Assembly (NCBI RefSeq): GCF_009391885.1
Contig: NZ_VZII01000009.1
Location: forward strand, 248,001-312,000
Origin: Pseudomonas sp. MN1F
Lineage (GTDB): Bacteria; Pseudomonadota; Gammaproteobacteria; Pseudomonadales; Pseudomonadaceae
DNA length: 64,000 nucleotides
Direction of reading: 5' to 3'
How positions within the stretch are numbered: the first letter of the stretch is position 1; each line of letters opens with the position of its first letter. This document shows positions 1-8,299 of this stretch, one piece after another. The notes beneath the pieces are model-generated. The model did not search any database and was not told where the DNA came from. It saw only the letters and a list, made by a program, of their open reading frames with translations. Both the position numbers and the translations under genes were made by a program.

Positions 1-1
1 C

Positions 2-1606
2 GACACCCCCGGCCACGCCGACTTCGGTGGCGAGGTTGAGCGTGTAATGTCGATGGTCGACTCCGTGCTGCTGCTGGTAGACGCCCAGGACGGCCCGATG
101 CCGCAAACCCGCTTCGTGACCAAGAAGGCCTTCGAAGCCGGCCTGAAGCCGATCGTCGTGATCAACAAGGTTGACCGCCCGGGCGCGCGTCCTGACTGGG
201 TTCTGGACCAGATCTTCGACCTGTTCGACAACCTCGGTGCCACCGACGAGCAGCTGGACTTCAAAGTCGTCTACGCCTCGGCCCTGAACGGCATCGCCGG
301 TCTGGACCACACCGCCATGGGCGACGACATGACTGCCCTGTACCAGGCTGTCATCGACCACGTTCCAGCGCCAGCTGTTGACCGTGACGGCCCGTTCCAG
401 ATGCAGATCTCCGCACTGGACTACAACAGCTTCCTGGGCGTGATCGGTGTTGGCCGTATTGCCCGTGGTCGCATCAAGCCGAACACCCCGGTTGTCGCCA
501 TCGACGCTGACGGCAAGAAGCGTAACGGCCGTATCCTCAAGCTGATGGGCCACCACGGCCTGCACCGCGTCGACGTCGAAGAAGCCCAGGCTGGCGACAT
601 CGTCTGCATCAGCGGTTTCGACGAGCTGTTCATCTCCGACACCCTGTGCGACCCGACTGCTGTCGAGGCGATGAAGCCGCTGACCGTTGACGAGCCTACC
701 GTTTCGATGACCTTCCAGGTCAACGACTCGCCGTTCTGCGGCAAGGAAGGCAAGTTCGTCACCAGCCGTAACATCAAGGACCGTCTGGACAAGGAGCTGC
801 TGTACAACGTTGCCCTGCGCGTTGAAGAAACCGACTCCCCAGACAAGTTCAAGGTGTCGGGCCGTGGCGAGCTGCACCTCTCGGTACTGATCGAAACCAT
901 GCGTCGCGAAGGCTTCGAACTGGCCCTGGGCCGTCCGGAAGTGATCATCCGTGAAGTCGACGGCGTGAAGCAGGAACCGTTCGAAAACGTTACCATCGAC
1001 ATCCCTGAAGAATCCCAGGGCAAGGTCATGGAAGAGATGGGCCTGCGTAAAGGCGACCTGACCAACATGGTCCCGGATGGCAAGGGCCGTGTACGCCTGG
1101 AATACAACATCCCGGCTCGTGGTCTGATCGGTTTCCGTAACCAGTTCCTGACCCTGACCAACGGTGCAGGCATCCTGACTTCGATCTTCGATCGCTACGA
1201 CACCGTGAAGTCCGGCCACATGTCCGGCCGTCAGAACGGCGTACTGGTTTCGGTCGAAACCGGCAAGGCGCTGACCTACTCGCTGGAAACCCTGCAGGCG
1301 CGCGGCAAGCTGTTCGTCGAGCACGGTCAAGAGATCTACAACGGTCAGATCATCGGCCAGAACAGCCGCGACAACGACCTGGGCGTCAACCCTACCAAGG
1401 GCAAGAAGCTCGACAACATGCGTGCTTCGGGTAAAGACGAAGTCATCGCCCTGGTTCCGCCAGTTCGCTTCACCCTGGAACAGGCTCTGGAATACATCCA
1501 GGAAGACGAGCTGTGCGAAGTAACGCCGAAGTCCATCCGTCTTCGCAAGAAGATCCTAGACGAAAGCGAGCGTACCCGCGCTGCCAAAAAAGCCAAGAAC
1601 AGCTAA
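2..1606 (+). CDS. typA: Ribosome-associated translational GTPase TypA/BipA (5' end missing)
   Basis: This GTPase binds the ribosome near the EF-G site and helps 50S maturation and stress or low-temperature growth. The reading frame is open from base 2, so the gene begins before the window; the first internal ATG at 47 is not the start. The visible part is 534 residues, against roughly 600 for the family, so the P-loop and switch I are outside the window. It opens with the G3 motif DTPGH, followed by the G4 motif NKVD about 50 residues later. The elongation-factor-type domains II and III and the BipA-specific C-terminal domain ([28 protein letters not shown]) follow. A strong terminator lies directly behind it. 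Confidence 0.97.
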   Translation, partial: DTPGHADFGGEVERVMSMVDSVLLLVDAQDGPMPQTRFVTKKAFEAGLKPIVVINKVDRPGARPDWVLDQIFDLFDNLGATDEQLDFKVVYASALNGIAGLDHTAMGDDMTALYQAVIDHVPAPAVDRDGPFQMQISALDYNSFLGVIGVGRIARGRIKPNTPVVAIDADGKKRNGRILKLMGHHGLHRVDVEEAQAGDIVCISGFDELFISDTLCDPTAVEAMKPLTVDEPTVSMTFQVNDSPFCGKEGKFVTSRNIKDRLDKELLYNVALRVEETDSPDKFKVSGRGELHLSVLIETMRREGFELALGRPEVIIREVDGVKQEPFENVTIDIPEESQGKVMEEMGLRKGDLTNMVPDGKGRVRLEYNIPARGLIGFRNQFLTLTNGAGILTSIFDRYDTVKSGHMSGRQNGVLVSVETGKALTYSLETLQARGKLFVEHGQEIYNGQIIGQNSRDNDLGVNPTKGKKLDNMRASGKDEVIALVPPVRFTLEQALEYIQEDELCEVTPKSIRLRKKILDESERTRAAKKAKNS

Positions 1607-1624
1607 GTTAGTTCAGGCTGAATG

Positions 1625-1659
1625 AAAACGCCCCCGGTCGAAAGGCCGGGGGCGTTTTT
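1625..1659 (+). terminator. Intrinsic terminator of typA
   Basis: A GC-rich inverted repeat (CGCCCCCGG at 1629-1637 and CCGGGGGCG at 1646-1654) is followed by five T and preceded by four A. It is a classic rho-independent terminator 20 bases behind the typA stop codon. Confidence 0.9.
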
Positions 1660-1736
1660 GTTTATGCGGCATCCGCTGGCGGCCTGTCGAGGTGTTGTCT
1701 AGGCTGATGAGCTTTATCTTCAAGGAAGAAGGCTTC

Positions 1737-3167
1737 ATGAATGTTCGCTTGGTATTCGCGAGTGCCTGTCTGATCGCCAGCTTCCATGCCAGCGGCCAGC
1801 AGGACTGCGCCGGCCTGCGCCCGCAGGAAGTGGTCAGGTGCTACATCGGCAATGTTCGACAGGCGCCACTGGATGCCCAACTGTTCGAACAGACGTCATC
1901 GCCTGACTACAGGTTCCTGGCGTTTCACATGACCTCACAGCAATGGGCGCCGGCCCCGGTCACTGAGCCACGCGAATGGAAGCACGATGTCGAGTTGTAC
2001 GTGCCGCGCCATGCTGTGCCCGGCAAGGCGTTGCTCGTCGTGAACAACGGCGTGCGCTTTGGTGCTGCGCAGCCCCCGAGCTATACCCGCGAAGTTTTGC
2101 GTGAGGTTGCCCTCAAGGCACGCATCGCGGTGGTGATGGTCAGTGATGTGCCGAATCAGGCGCTGACCTTCAGCGACGTCCAGAAGCCCTTGCGTGAAGA
2201 TGAAGCCGTTGCCCATACCTGGGCGCATTCGCTGAATGACCAGGCTGCCGCGCCGGAGCTGCCCTTGCAGGTGCCGATGGCCGCAGCGGCGAGCCGGGCG
2301 ATGGATCTTGCGCAGGAACAGTTGAAAAAAATCGGGCACAAGGTTGACCGGTTCATCATCACGGGTGGCTCCAAGCGTGGTTGGGGGGCGTGGTTGACGG
2401 CGCTGGCCGATGACCGCGTGATGGCCATCGTTCCTAACGTGATCGAGGTGGAGGATACCGCCGCCATGCTGGCCGGCTTGCGTAAGCGCTACGGTGGCCA
2501 CTGGCCCCTGGCGCTGTTGCCTTACCAGCAGGCGGGAGTCTTGAAGCAGCTGGACAGCCCCGGATTTGCGCGCCTGGCTGCCATGATCGATCCGATGCAG
2601 TACCTCAATGAGCATGGCCAGCGCCTGGCGATCCCCAAGTACCTGATATCCGCCAGTGGCGATGATTTCTTCGCCCCCGACCCGGTTACCGATTACCAGC
2701 AGCGCCTGCCGGGGCAGACCAGCCTGAGGGTGTTGCCGAATTCGGACCATGCCGGGGTGCGTGAGGCGGTGGTCAGTACGCTGGTGCCTGTGGTGAGGCG
2801 CCTGCATGAGGGCGAGCCGCTGCCGAGGGTGCAACTGATCGCCGATGAGCGCGCGGGAACGATGCAGGTCAGATTTTCCGAGCGGCCATTGACCGTCAAG
2901 GTGTGGACGGCCAGCAACAGTCGGGATCGGGATTTCCGCTATGCCTGCGGGGTGCGCTACGTCTCCCAGACGATCAAGCCGAAGCGGCGGCTTACCGTGC
3001 AGCGAACTGCACCCAGCGTGGGTTGGCAGGCGCAGTTCATCGAGGCCACCTTCGCTGACGGTTTCATCGCTACCAGCCCGGTCAGTGTCTGGCCGCAGAC
3101 CTTCCCGGATCATCCGCCGGCGGACCTAGGCGGGGCGTGCCGGAGTGTTCCTGCGGACATACCCTGA
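1737..3167 (+). CDS. PqaA-type PhoPQ-activated pathogenicity-related protein, secreted
   Basis: The product is 476 aa and belongs to the PhoPQ-activated pathogenicity-related family (PqaA type), an alpha/beta-hydrolase-like group of unknown substrate. I chose the ATG at 1737 over the one at 1692 because AAGGAAGAAGG sits just upstream and a clean signal peptide (MNVRLVFASACLIASFHASG) then follows. Family hallmarks are the nucleophile-elbow-like GGSKRGWG and the VPNVIEVED segment after it. A late Asp/His-bearing stretch (SGDDFFAP, NSDHAG) fits a hydrolase triad. Export to the periplasm or outside is expected. The name comes from Salmonella regulation; no PhoP box was identified here, so control by PhoPQ is not claimed. 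Confidence 0.85.
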   Translation: MNVRLVFASACLIASFHASGQQDCAGLRPQEVVRCYIGNVRQAPLDAQLFEQTSSPDYRFLAFHMTSQQWAPAPVTEPREWKHDVELYVPRHAVPGKALLVVNNGVRFGAAQPPSYTREVLREVALKARIAVVMVSDVPNQALTFSDVQKPLREDEAVAHTWAHSLNDQAAAPELPLQVPMAAAASRAMDLAQEQLKKIGHKVDRFIITGGSKRGWGAWLTALADDRVMAIVPNVIEVEDTAAMLAGLRKRYGGHWPLALLPYQQAGVLKQLDSPGFARLAAMIDPMQYLNEHGQRLAIPKYLISASGDDFFAPDPVTDYQQRLPGQTSLRVLPNSDHAGVREAVVSTLVPVVRRLHEGEPLPRVQLIADERAGTMQVRFSERPLTVKVWTASNSRDRDFRYACGVRYVSQTIKPKRRLTVQRTAPSVGWQAQFIEATFADGFIATSPVSVWPQTFPDHPPADLGGACRSVPADIP

Positions 3168-3234
3168 GCATCCGCTGACGGATCACGGTGGTGCTAGCCA
3201 CAGCTTCCCGGGGGACAGTGCGTGAGCCGCTGGC

Positions 3235-3495
3235 TCAGTGCGGCATGCCCAGTTCGGCGTCGTCCAGCAGGGCCTTGGCCAATGCACTGAGGTAATGCGC
3301 GGCCCAGATCAGTTGCGGGTCATTGTCCATCACGGCGGTGAGGGTCAGGTCGCGCACGCAGCCCAGCAGTTCGGAGGCTTGGTCGCGGGCGTCCTGGCAG
3401 GGGATGCCTGCGCAGACCTGGAACAGGGGTTGTTTGTGCTCTTCGCCCTGGTAGAAGCAGGTTTTGCCGGGGGTGGTCTGGTTGTTGTCGGTCAT
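3235..3495 (-). CDS. Small DUF3077-like protein
   Basis: This is an 86-aa protein with no signal peptide or membrane segment. The start at 3495 follows AGGGAGAGAAACC; the longer upstream frame is not needed. The sequence (LFQVCAGIPCQDARDQASELLGCVRDL) resembles the Pseudomonas DUF3077 family of small helical proteins, whose function is unknown. It is the second gene of a two-gene minus-strand operon, 40 bases behind the gene that ends at 3536. The family assignment is from pattern memory. Confidence 0.7.
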   Translation of the reverse strand: MTDNNQTTPGKTCFYQGEEHKQPLFQVCAGIPCQDARDQASELLGCVRDLTLTAVMDNDPQLIWAAHYLSALAKALLDDAELGMPH

Positions 3496-3535
3496 TGGTT
3501 TCTCTCCCTGAGTCATGTGGTGGAAGCGGCGAACA

Positions 3536-3817
3536 TCAATGCGTGCTGCCGGCACGCTCCAGGGCGAGCGACAAGGCATCCGCCTGCCCCCAGGCCAACT
3601 GCATGGCCCGCAAGCCATTCACCAGCGTCTCCCGCGTGCGGTCATCCTCTATGCCATCGAGGGCGCGGTGGCTGTGGTTGTAGGCGATCATCAGGTAGTG
3701 GGTGATGTTGACCACGACGTGGTCGAGAGGGACGAGGTTTTCGCAGATGGCGTGGGTGAGGGTCGTGCCGTCTGGGAGGTCGAAGTGGTGGGGTGGGTCG
3801 GGGACGATCTTTTTCAT
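3536..3817 (-). CDS. Small unknown protein, first gene of a DUF3077-type pair
   Basis: The product is 93 aa and begins MKKIVPDPPHHFDLP. The ATG at 3817 was preferred over the longer upstream frame because this MKK-x-PDPP opening is what I recall for small Pseudomonas proteins paired with DUF3077 genes. The body is predicted helical (ENLVPLDHVVVNITHYLMIAYNH) and has no catalytic motif. It precedes the DUF3077-like gene in the same direction, so the two probably form a transcriptional unit. Its upstream region (3818-4030) is rich in inverted repeats. The function is unknown. Confidence 0.65.
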   Translation of the reverse strand: MKKIVPDPPHHFDLPDGTTLTHAICENLVPLDHVVVNITHYLMIAYNHSHRALDGIEDDRTRETLVNGLRAMQLAWGQADALSLALERAGSTH

Positions 3818-4337
3818 ATTGGCACCATGTCGTTCATGTGCCACCCGTCCGTTTCCACACATTGGGGTGACAGCTGCACACGGGGTGGAAAACCAGGCAC
3901 ATGGCAAACCCGGTAGGCTCGAAAGCCTCCCGCGTACAGCTGTCATGACGACAGCAGCCAGTTGAGTTGCCGAGGTTTCCACACCCCGATCGCTGAACCA
4001 TTCAGCGACCTGGAAAGCCTAGAGAGACAGGTTTCCAGTGACAATCAGACGCGAGTCGACAGGGTTTGTAGGGTATTTCGCGAGGACTGAAGTCGCCAGC
4101 CAATACTTGTAGGAATTATCTGCATCAATAGTGGGAAAGTTTCTTGGTGCATAGATGAACAGTTTTCAGTTGCCTTGGCTGGGAGGTGTATCACTTAGAT
4201 TTTGGGCAGTCTAGAAGACCGATATTTCCAGTGTCGGTTACAGCATATTTCTCTGTACTCAATTACTTACCAAGCTGTTTTTGGCAATGGCCGATGGCCT
4301 CAGTACGCTGCCTGCTGGCAATCGATTGAGGCAGAGA
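3818..4337. other. 520-base gene-free region with inverted repeats and an AT-rich half
   Basis: No credible gene is seen here. The left part (3851-4030) holds nested inverted repeats: TGACAGCTG at 3868-3876 against CAGCTGTCA at 3937-3945, a small AGGCT-CGAA-AGCCT hairpin at 3915-3928 between them, and TCGCTGAA-CCA-TTCAGCGA at 3990-4008. The motif GGTTTCCA or its complement occurs several times (about 3851, 3885, 3975, 4011 and 4029). The right part (about 4080-4300) is clearly more AT-rich than its surroundings. It probably contains the divergent promoters of the minus-strand pair and of the gene at 4338. Confidence 0.6.
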
Positions 4338-4937
4338 ATGAAGGGCAAGGGGTGGAAGGAGCACTTGGCTCGTGGCCAGATTGAGGTAGCAGGCAGCACG
4401 TGGAGTCTGCTCCATTTGCGCCCAAACTCTCATCAGTTGAAGATCCCGGGCCTTTCCGATCAGGAGACGGGGGAAGTAGTGCTGGCGGTTGAGTACTCAA
4501 GCCACTGTGTCAGCTATGGCCCCAAGCAAGGTACTGAACTGGACTTCGATCATTCGGGGCACGATCACTTGCTGATCGATCATCGAGGAATTCGTCGTGC
4601 CTTCTGCCCTAACCGTCACAAGCTGTCAGTTCAGTTGCCTTCGATTATTGCTTCTTTGCCTGAGCGGCAGTGCCTGTTTACTGGGCATAGCAACTGGTTG
4701 ACCATCGAGGGTAATCAATTCGGGTATCCGGAAGGCAGCCGATATGAGGTGTATTTCAACTTGCGTCGAGACTCGCCCCGTAGTCTGAAACTCTATGTCG
4801 AAAGCGCTTACGTGCGTGACCCTGGCCATCCTTCGAATCGGCCTACGGCGCTGAAACGGCACGAAAAGATCAAAGGCTGGTTGCTGATGCTGAAGAAGCT
4901 GAGAAATGAGCCGATTCGACGGCCTGTAAGGCGATAG
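4338..4937 (+). CDS. Orphan uncharacterised protein in an AT-richer islet
   Basis: The product is 199 aa. The ATG at 4338 has GAGG six bases upstream; the earlier in-frame ATGs at 4281 and 4287 have no ribosome site. There is no signal peptide or membrane segment. Cys and His residues recur (VEYSSHCVSY, DHSGHDHLLIDH, RAFCPNRHKLS), followed by a beta-rich middle (YEVYFNLRRD, LKLYVESAYV) and a basic tail. I have a vague memory of similar unannotated proteins in integrative elements of proteobacteria, but I cannot name a family. Lower GC and isolation between conserved genes suggest acquisition. Confidence 0.6.
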   Translation: MKGKGWKEHLARGQIEVAGSTWSLLHLRPNSHQLKIPGLSDQETGEVVLAVEYSSHCVSYGPKQGTELDFDHSGHDHLLIDHRGIRRAFCPNRHKLSVQLPSIIASLPERQCLFTGHSNWLTIEGNQFGYPEGSRYEVYFNLRRDSPRSLKLYVESAYVRDPGHPSNRPTALKRHEKIKGWLLMLKKLRNEPIRRPVRR

Positions 4938-4943
4938 CAGCCT

Positions 4944-4978
4944 GTAAAAATACGAAACCCCCAATGAAGGGGGTCGTA
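4944..4978 (-). terminator. Intrinsic terminator on the minus strand
   Basis: The inverted repeat TACGAAACCCCC (4951-4962) / GGGGGTCGTA (4969-4978) is followed, reading the minus strand, by a run of five T (the AAAAA before 4951 on the plus strand). It therefore ends a leftward transcript, from the YkgJ-type gene at 5111-5515 or from a separate small RNA in 4980-5110. It may also stop the gene ending at 4937. Confidence 0.75.
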
Positions 4979-5110
4979 TCGCGGATGCCCTTAGGGACTA
5001 ATCCCATCAACCGGCACGGCCGGAACCAGGTGGCGGCGTCTAGACACTTCCTGACGGAAGCTCCGTGTACATCGAGACAGGTGAAAGTCTATTGAGTCCT
5101 GGCGAGACCG

Positions 5111-5515
5111 TCAACGCCCAACCACCTTCGGCTTGTAAGCACAATACCCCGGCCGCGGCCCGACCTTCGGATGGTTACGGCAGGTATCCGGCCGCTTGTC
5201 ATAAATGGTGCACAGCCGGCTCTTGCGATCCAGGTACATGCAGTCATCGTTGCTCATCCGGGTCAGGGTGAAGATCCCCGACTTCTGGTTGAAGCGCTCG
5301 ATGATGCCTTCCTTCTGCAGGCGCTTGGCCACGTTCTTCGGCGGTTCGTCTTTCTCGAACTCGTCCACCACGCCAATGCGGATCAGATCCTTGATCTTCA
5401 CCTCCACCGGCAGGGTGCAGCAGGTCGAATGGCAGCCATGGCACATGTTGCTGGTGTAGCGCTGCCAGGTCTCCAGGCGGTCGACTTCGGCGGCGGCGAT
5501 CAGGGTCGTTTTCAT
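5111..5515 (-). CDS. YkgJ-type cysteine-cluster protein
   Basis: This 134-aa protein belongs to the YkgJ/UPF0153 family of presumed zinc or iron-sulfur binding proteins. The cysteine pattern is visible: CHGCHSTCC at residues 25-33, then DDCMYLD, RLCTIYDKRPDTCRNHP and YCAY. The order CxxCxxxCC...C...C...C is the family signature. No enzymatic role is established. It is divergent from glgP. Its 3' side runs for about 130 bases before a strong terminator, leaving room for a 3' UTR with structure. Confidence 0.88.
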   Translation of the reverse strand: MKTTLIAAAEVDRLETWQRYTSNMCHGCHSTCCTLPVEVKIKDLIRIGVVDEFEKDEPPKNVAKRLQKEGIIERFNQKSGIFTLTRMSNDDCMYLDRKSRLCTIYDKRPDTCRNHPKVGPRPGYCAYKPKVVGR

Positions 5516-5700
5516 CGTTATGGGGGTGAATCACGGTCTTGGGGCGCGCGATCATACCGGAATTGCTCAATTTATGAACAACCTTTTGACCGAATGCGCA
5601 AACGTTCATGAAAACCACGAACACAGGCTGTCGCTCTTGGTCGAAGCGTCTAGGCTCAACAATCTGCCTCCGCTTTCGTCAACTTGCCCGAGGATGCCCC

Positions 5701-8151
5701 ATGTCCCAGGAACCTGAAGCTCGTGACGCCGAAGTCGCGGATTTTCGCGCTGCTGTACTGGATAAGCTGACCTACGCGGTCGGCAAGGACCCGGAGCATG
5801 CCTTTGACCATGACTGGTTCGAAGCCATCGCCCTGGCCGCGCGCGATCACATGGTCGACCACTGGATGGACCACACTCGCCGGGCCTACCGACGTAGCCA
5901 GAAGCGGGTCTACTACCTTTCCCTGGAATTTCTCATCGGCCGCCTGCTCTACGACAGCCTGAGCAACCTCGGCTTGCTGGATATCGCCCGCGATGCGCTC
6001 GAAGGCCTGAACGTCGATCTGGAGCGCATTCGCCTGCTTGAGCCGGATGCCGCCTTGGGCAATGGTGGCCTTGGCCGCCTGGCGGCCTGCTTCATGGAGA
6101 GCATGTCGACCTTGGGCATCGCCGCCCATGGATACGGCATCCGCTACGAACACGGCCTGTTCCGCCAGGCGGTGGTCGATGGCTGGCAGCAGGAGCAGAC
6201 CGAGAACTGGCTGGATTTCGGTAACCCCTGGGAGTTCGAGCGCGCCGAGGTGATTTACCCGATCAGCTTCGGGGGTAGTGTCGAAACGGTGCTCGATACC
6301 CGCGGCCAGCAACGCCAGGTGTGGTGGCCGGGCGAGACGGTGCGAGCGGTAGCCTACGACACGCCTGTGGTTGGCTGGCGCGGTGCCAGCGTCAACACCT
6401 TGCGCCTGTGGCGGGCGCGGGCGCTGGAAGAGCTGCACCTGGAGCGCTTCAATGCCGGTGACCACCTCGGCGCGGTCGCCGAAGTAGCGCGGGCCGAAAG
6501 CATTTCGCGGGTGCTGTACCCGGCCGATAGCACCGAAGCCGGCCAGGAACTGCGCCTGCGTCAGGAGTACTTCTTCGTGTCGGCCTCGCTGCAGGACCTG
6601 CTGCGTCGCCACCTCAACATGCACGACAACCTGCTCAACCTGCCGGACGCGGCAGCCATCCAGCTCAATGACACTCACCCATCGATCGCCGTGGCCGAGC
6701 TGATGCGCCTGCTGGTCGACCAGCACGAAATTCCCTGGGACACCGCTTGGGAACTGACGGTCGGCACCCTGGCCTACACCAACCACACCCTGCTGCCCGA
6801 AGCCCTGGAAACCTGGCCGGTGGCGCTGATGGAGCGCATGTTGCCGCGGCACATGCAGATCATCTACCTGATCAATGCCTACCATATCGACAGCCTGCGC
6901 GCCAAAGGCCTGCACGACTTTGACGTGCTGCGCGCGGTCTCGCTGATCGAAGAGGACAACGGCCGGCGGGTGCGCATGGGCAACCTGGCATTTCTGGGCT
7001 CGCACAGCGTCAATGGCGTGTCGGCGCTGCACAGCAAGCTGATGAAGAGCACGGTGTTTGCCGAGCTGCACAAGCTCTACCCTCAGCGGATCAACAACAA
7101 GACCAACGGCATCACCTTCCGCCGCTGGCTGTACCAGTCCAACCCGCAGTTGACCGAGATGCTGGTCGAGGCGCTCGGGCCGGAGCTCAAGGACGACCCC
7201 GAGGGGCGCCTGGCCGGGCTGGTGCCGTTCGCTGACAAAGCCAGCTTCCGCAAGCAGTTCGCCGCCCAGCGCCTGCACAGCAAGCGTGCCCTGGCCAGCA
7301 TCATCCAGGACCGGATCGGCGTCACGGTAAACCCAGAGGCGCTGTTCGACGTGCAGGTCAAGCGTATCCACGAGTACAAGCGCCAATTGCTCAACCTGCT
7401 GCACACCGTGGCGCTGTACCAGGCCATGCGCAACGACCCCGGTACCAACTGGGTGCCGCGGGTGAAGATCTTCGCCGGCAAGGCCGCGGCCAGTTATCAC
7501 CAGGCCAAGCTGATCATCAAGCTGGCCAATGACATCGCCCGTGTGGTCAACAACGACCCGACCGTGCGTGGCCTGCTCAAGGTGGTGTTCCTGCCCAACT
7601 ACAACGTCAGCCTGGCCGAAAGCATCATCCCGGCGGCGGACCTCTCGGAGCAGATTTCCACCGCCGGTTACGAAGCGTCCGGCACCAGCAACATGAAGTT
7701 CGGCCTCAACGGCGCACTGACCATTGGCACGCTCGACGGCGCCAACGTCGAGATGTGCGAGCAGGTGGGGGCGGACAACATGTTCATCTTCGGCCTGACC
7801 GCCCAGCAGGTGGAGGCACGGCACAAGGCGGGCGACTTCGGTGCGAGTGCGGCGATTGCCGCGTCCAACCGCTTGAACGATGTGCTGCAGGCGATCCGCA
7901 GTGGAGTGTTCTCGCCGGATGACCCAGCGCGCTATGCCGGGCTGATCGACGGGCTGGTGGGCTATGACCGCTTCCTCGTGTGCGCCGACTTCGATGCCTA
8001 CTGGGATGCCCAGCGGCGGGTCGAGGAGCTGTGGCACACACCACAGGAATGGTGGCGCATGGCAGTGCTGAACACGGCGCGGATGGGCTGGTTCTCCTCG
8101 GACCGGACCATTCGTGAATATGCCACCGAGATCTGGAAGGCACTGGACTGA
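5701..8151 (+). CDS. glgP: Glycogen/maltodextrin phosphorylase
   Basis: This PLP enzyme releases glucose-1-phosphate from alpha-1,4-glucans in the cytoplasm. The product is 816 aa, the usual family length, starting at the ATG at 5701 behind GAGGA. Visible hallmarks are LGNGGLGRLAACF near the N-terminus, AIQLNDTHPSIA, RIHEYKRQ, and the PLP-lysine segment GTSNMKFGLNGAL with the lysine at about residue 666. The IGTLDGANVEM stretch follows. It reads toward fbp, so polysaccharide breakdown and gluconeogenic hexose phosphate formation are neighbours. The rest of the glycogen genes are not in the window. Confidence 0.97.
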   Translation: MSQEPEARDAEVADFRAAVLDKLTYAVGKDPEHAFDHDWFEAIALAARDHMVDHWMDHTRRAYRRSQKRVYYLSLEFLIGRLLYDSLSNLGLLDIARDALEGLNVDLERIRLLEPDAALGNGGLGRLAACFMESMSTLGIAAHGYGIRYEHGLFRQAVVDGWQQEQTENWLDFGNPWEFERAEVIYPISFGGSVETVLDTRGQQRQVWWPGETVRAVAYDTPVVGWRGASVNTLRLWRARALEELHLERFNAGDHLGAVAEVARAESISRVLYPADSTEAGQELRLRQEYFFVSASLQDLLRRHLNMHDNLLNLPDAAAIQLNDTHPSIAVAELMRLLVDQHEIPWDTAWELTVGTLAYTNHTLLPEALETWPVALMERMLPRHMQIIYLINAYHIDSLRAKGLHDFDVLRAVSLIEEDNGRRVRMGNLAFLGSHSVNGVSALHSKLMKSTVFAELHKLYPQRINNKTNGITFRRWLYQSNPQLTEMLVEALGPELKDDPEGRLAGLVPFADKASFRKQFAAQRLHSKRALASIIQDRIGVTVNPEALFDVQVKRIHEYKRQLLNLLHTVALYQAMRNDPGTNWVPRVKIFAGKAAASYHQAKLIIKLANDIARVVNNDPTVRGLLKVVFLPNYNVSLAESIIPAADLSEQISTAGYEASGTSNMKFGLNGALTIGTLDGANVEMCEQVGADNMFIFGLTAQQVEARHKAGDFGASAAIAASNRLNDVLQAIRSGVFSPDDPARYAGLIDGLVGYDRFLVCADFDAYWDAQRRVEELWHTPQEWWRMAVLNTARMGWFSSDRTIREYATEIWKALD

Positions 8152-8156
8152 GCCCA

Positions 8157-8175
8157 GGGGCCGCACAGCGGCTCC
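8157..8175 (+). terminator. GGGGCCGC-type hairpin behind glgP
   Basis: GGGGCCGC (8157-8164) and GCGGCTCC (8168-8175) form an 8-bp stem with a three-base loop. It starts six bases behind the glgP stop codon. It belongs to a hairpin family repeated several times in this window. The T-run is weak, so it may attenuate or protect the 3' end rather than fully terminate. Confidence 0.5.
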
Positions 8176-8263
8176 AGCCGACCATTGGCCGGGCACTTGC
8201 TGAACTCAACGCCGGAAGTCGAGTCTCTTTGCTCGCTAGGCTGCAACTCTCCCTGTAAACTGC

Positions 8264-8280
8264 GGGGGTTTTTCACCCCC
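8264..8280 (+). other. Small hairpin in the fbp leader
   Basis: GGGGG (8264-8268) and CCCCC (8276-8280) flank a TTTTTCA-type loop about 20 bases before the fbp start codon and just before its CGGAG ribosome site. It could be an RNA-stability or initiation element. It is too small to call a riboswitch. Confidence 0.35.
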
Positions 8281-8299
8281 TATCCTTTCGGAGCCATAC

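Noticed and set aside
47..49. ATG at 47 as the start of typA
   Set aside because: The frame is open upstream and already encodes the G3 motif DTPGH before this codon, so it is internal.
5656..8196. 846-codon open frame antisense to glgP
   Set aside because: High GC leaves long antisense frames. The product is His/Gln/Val-rich with no domain pattern, and the plus strand encodes an unmistakable phosphorylase.
8264..8280. Riboswitch in the fbp leader
   Set aside because: Only a five-base-pair stem is seen, far too small for a ligand-binding RNA; kept as a minor hairpin.
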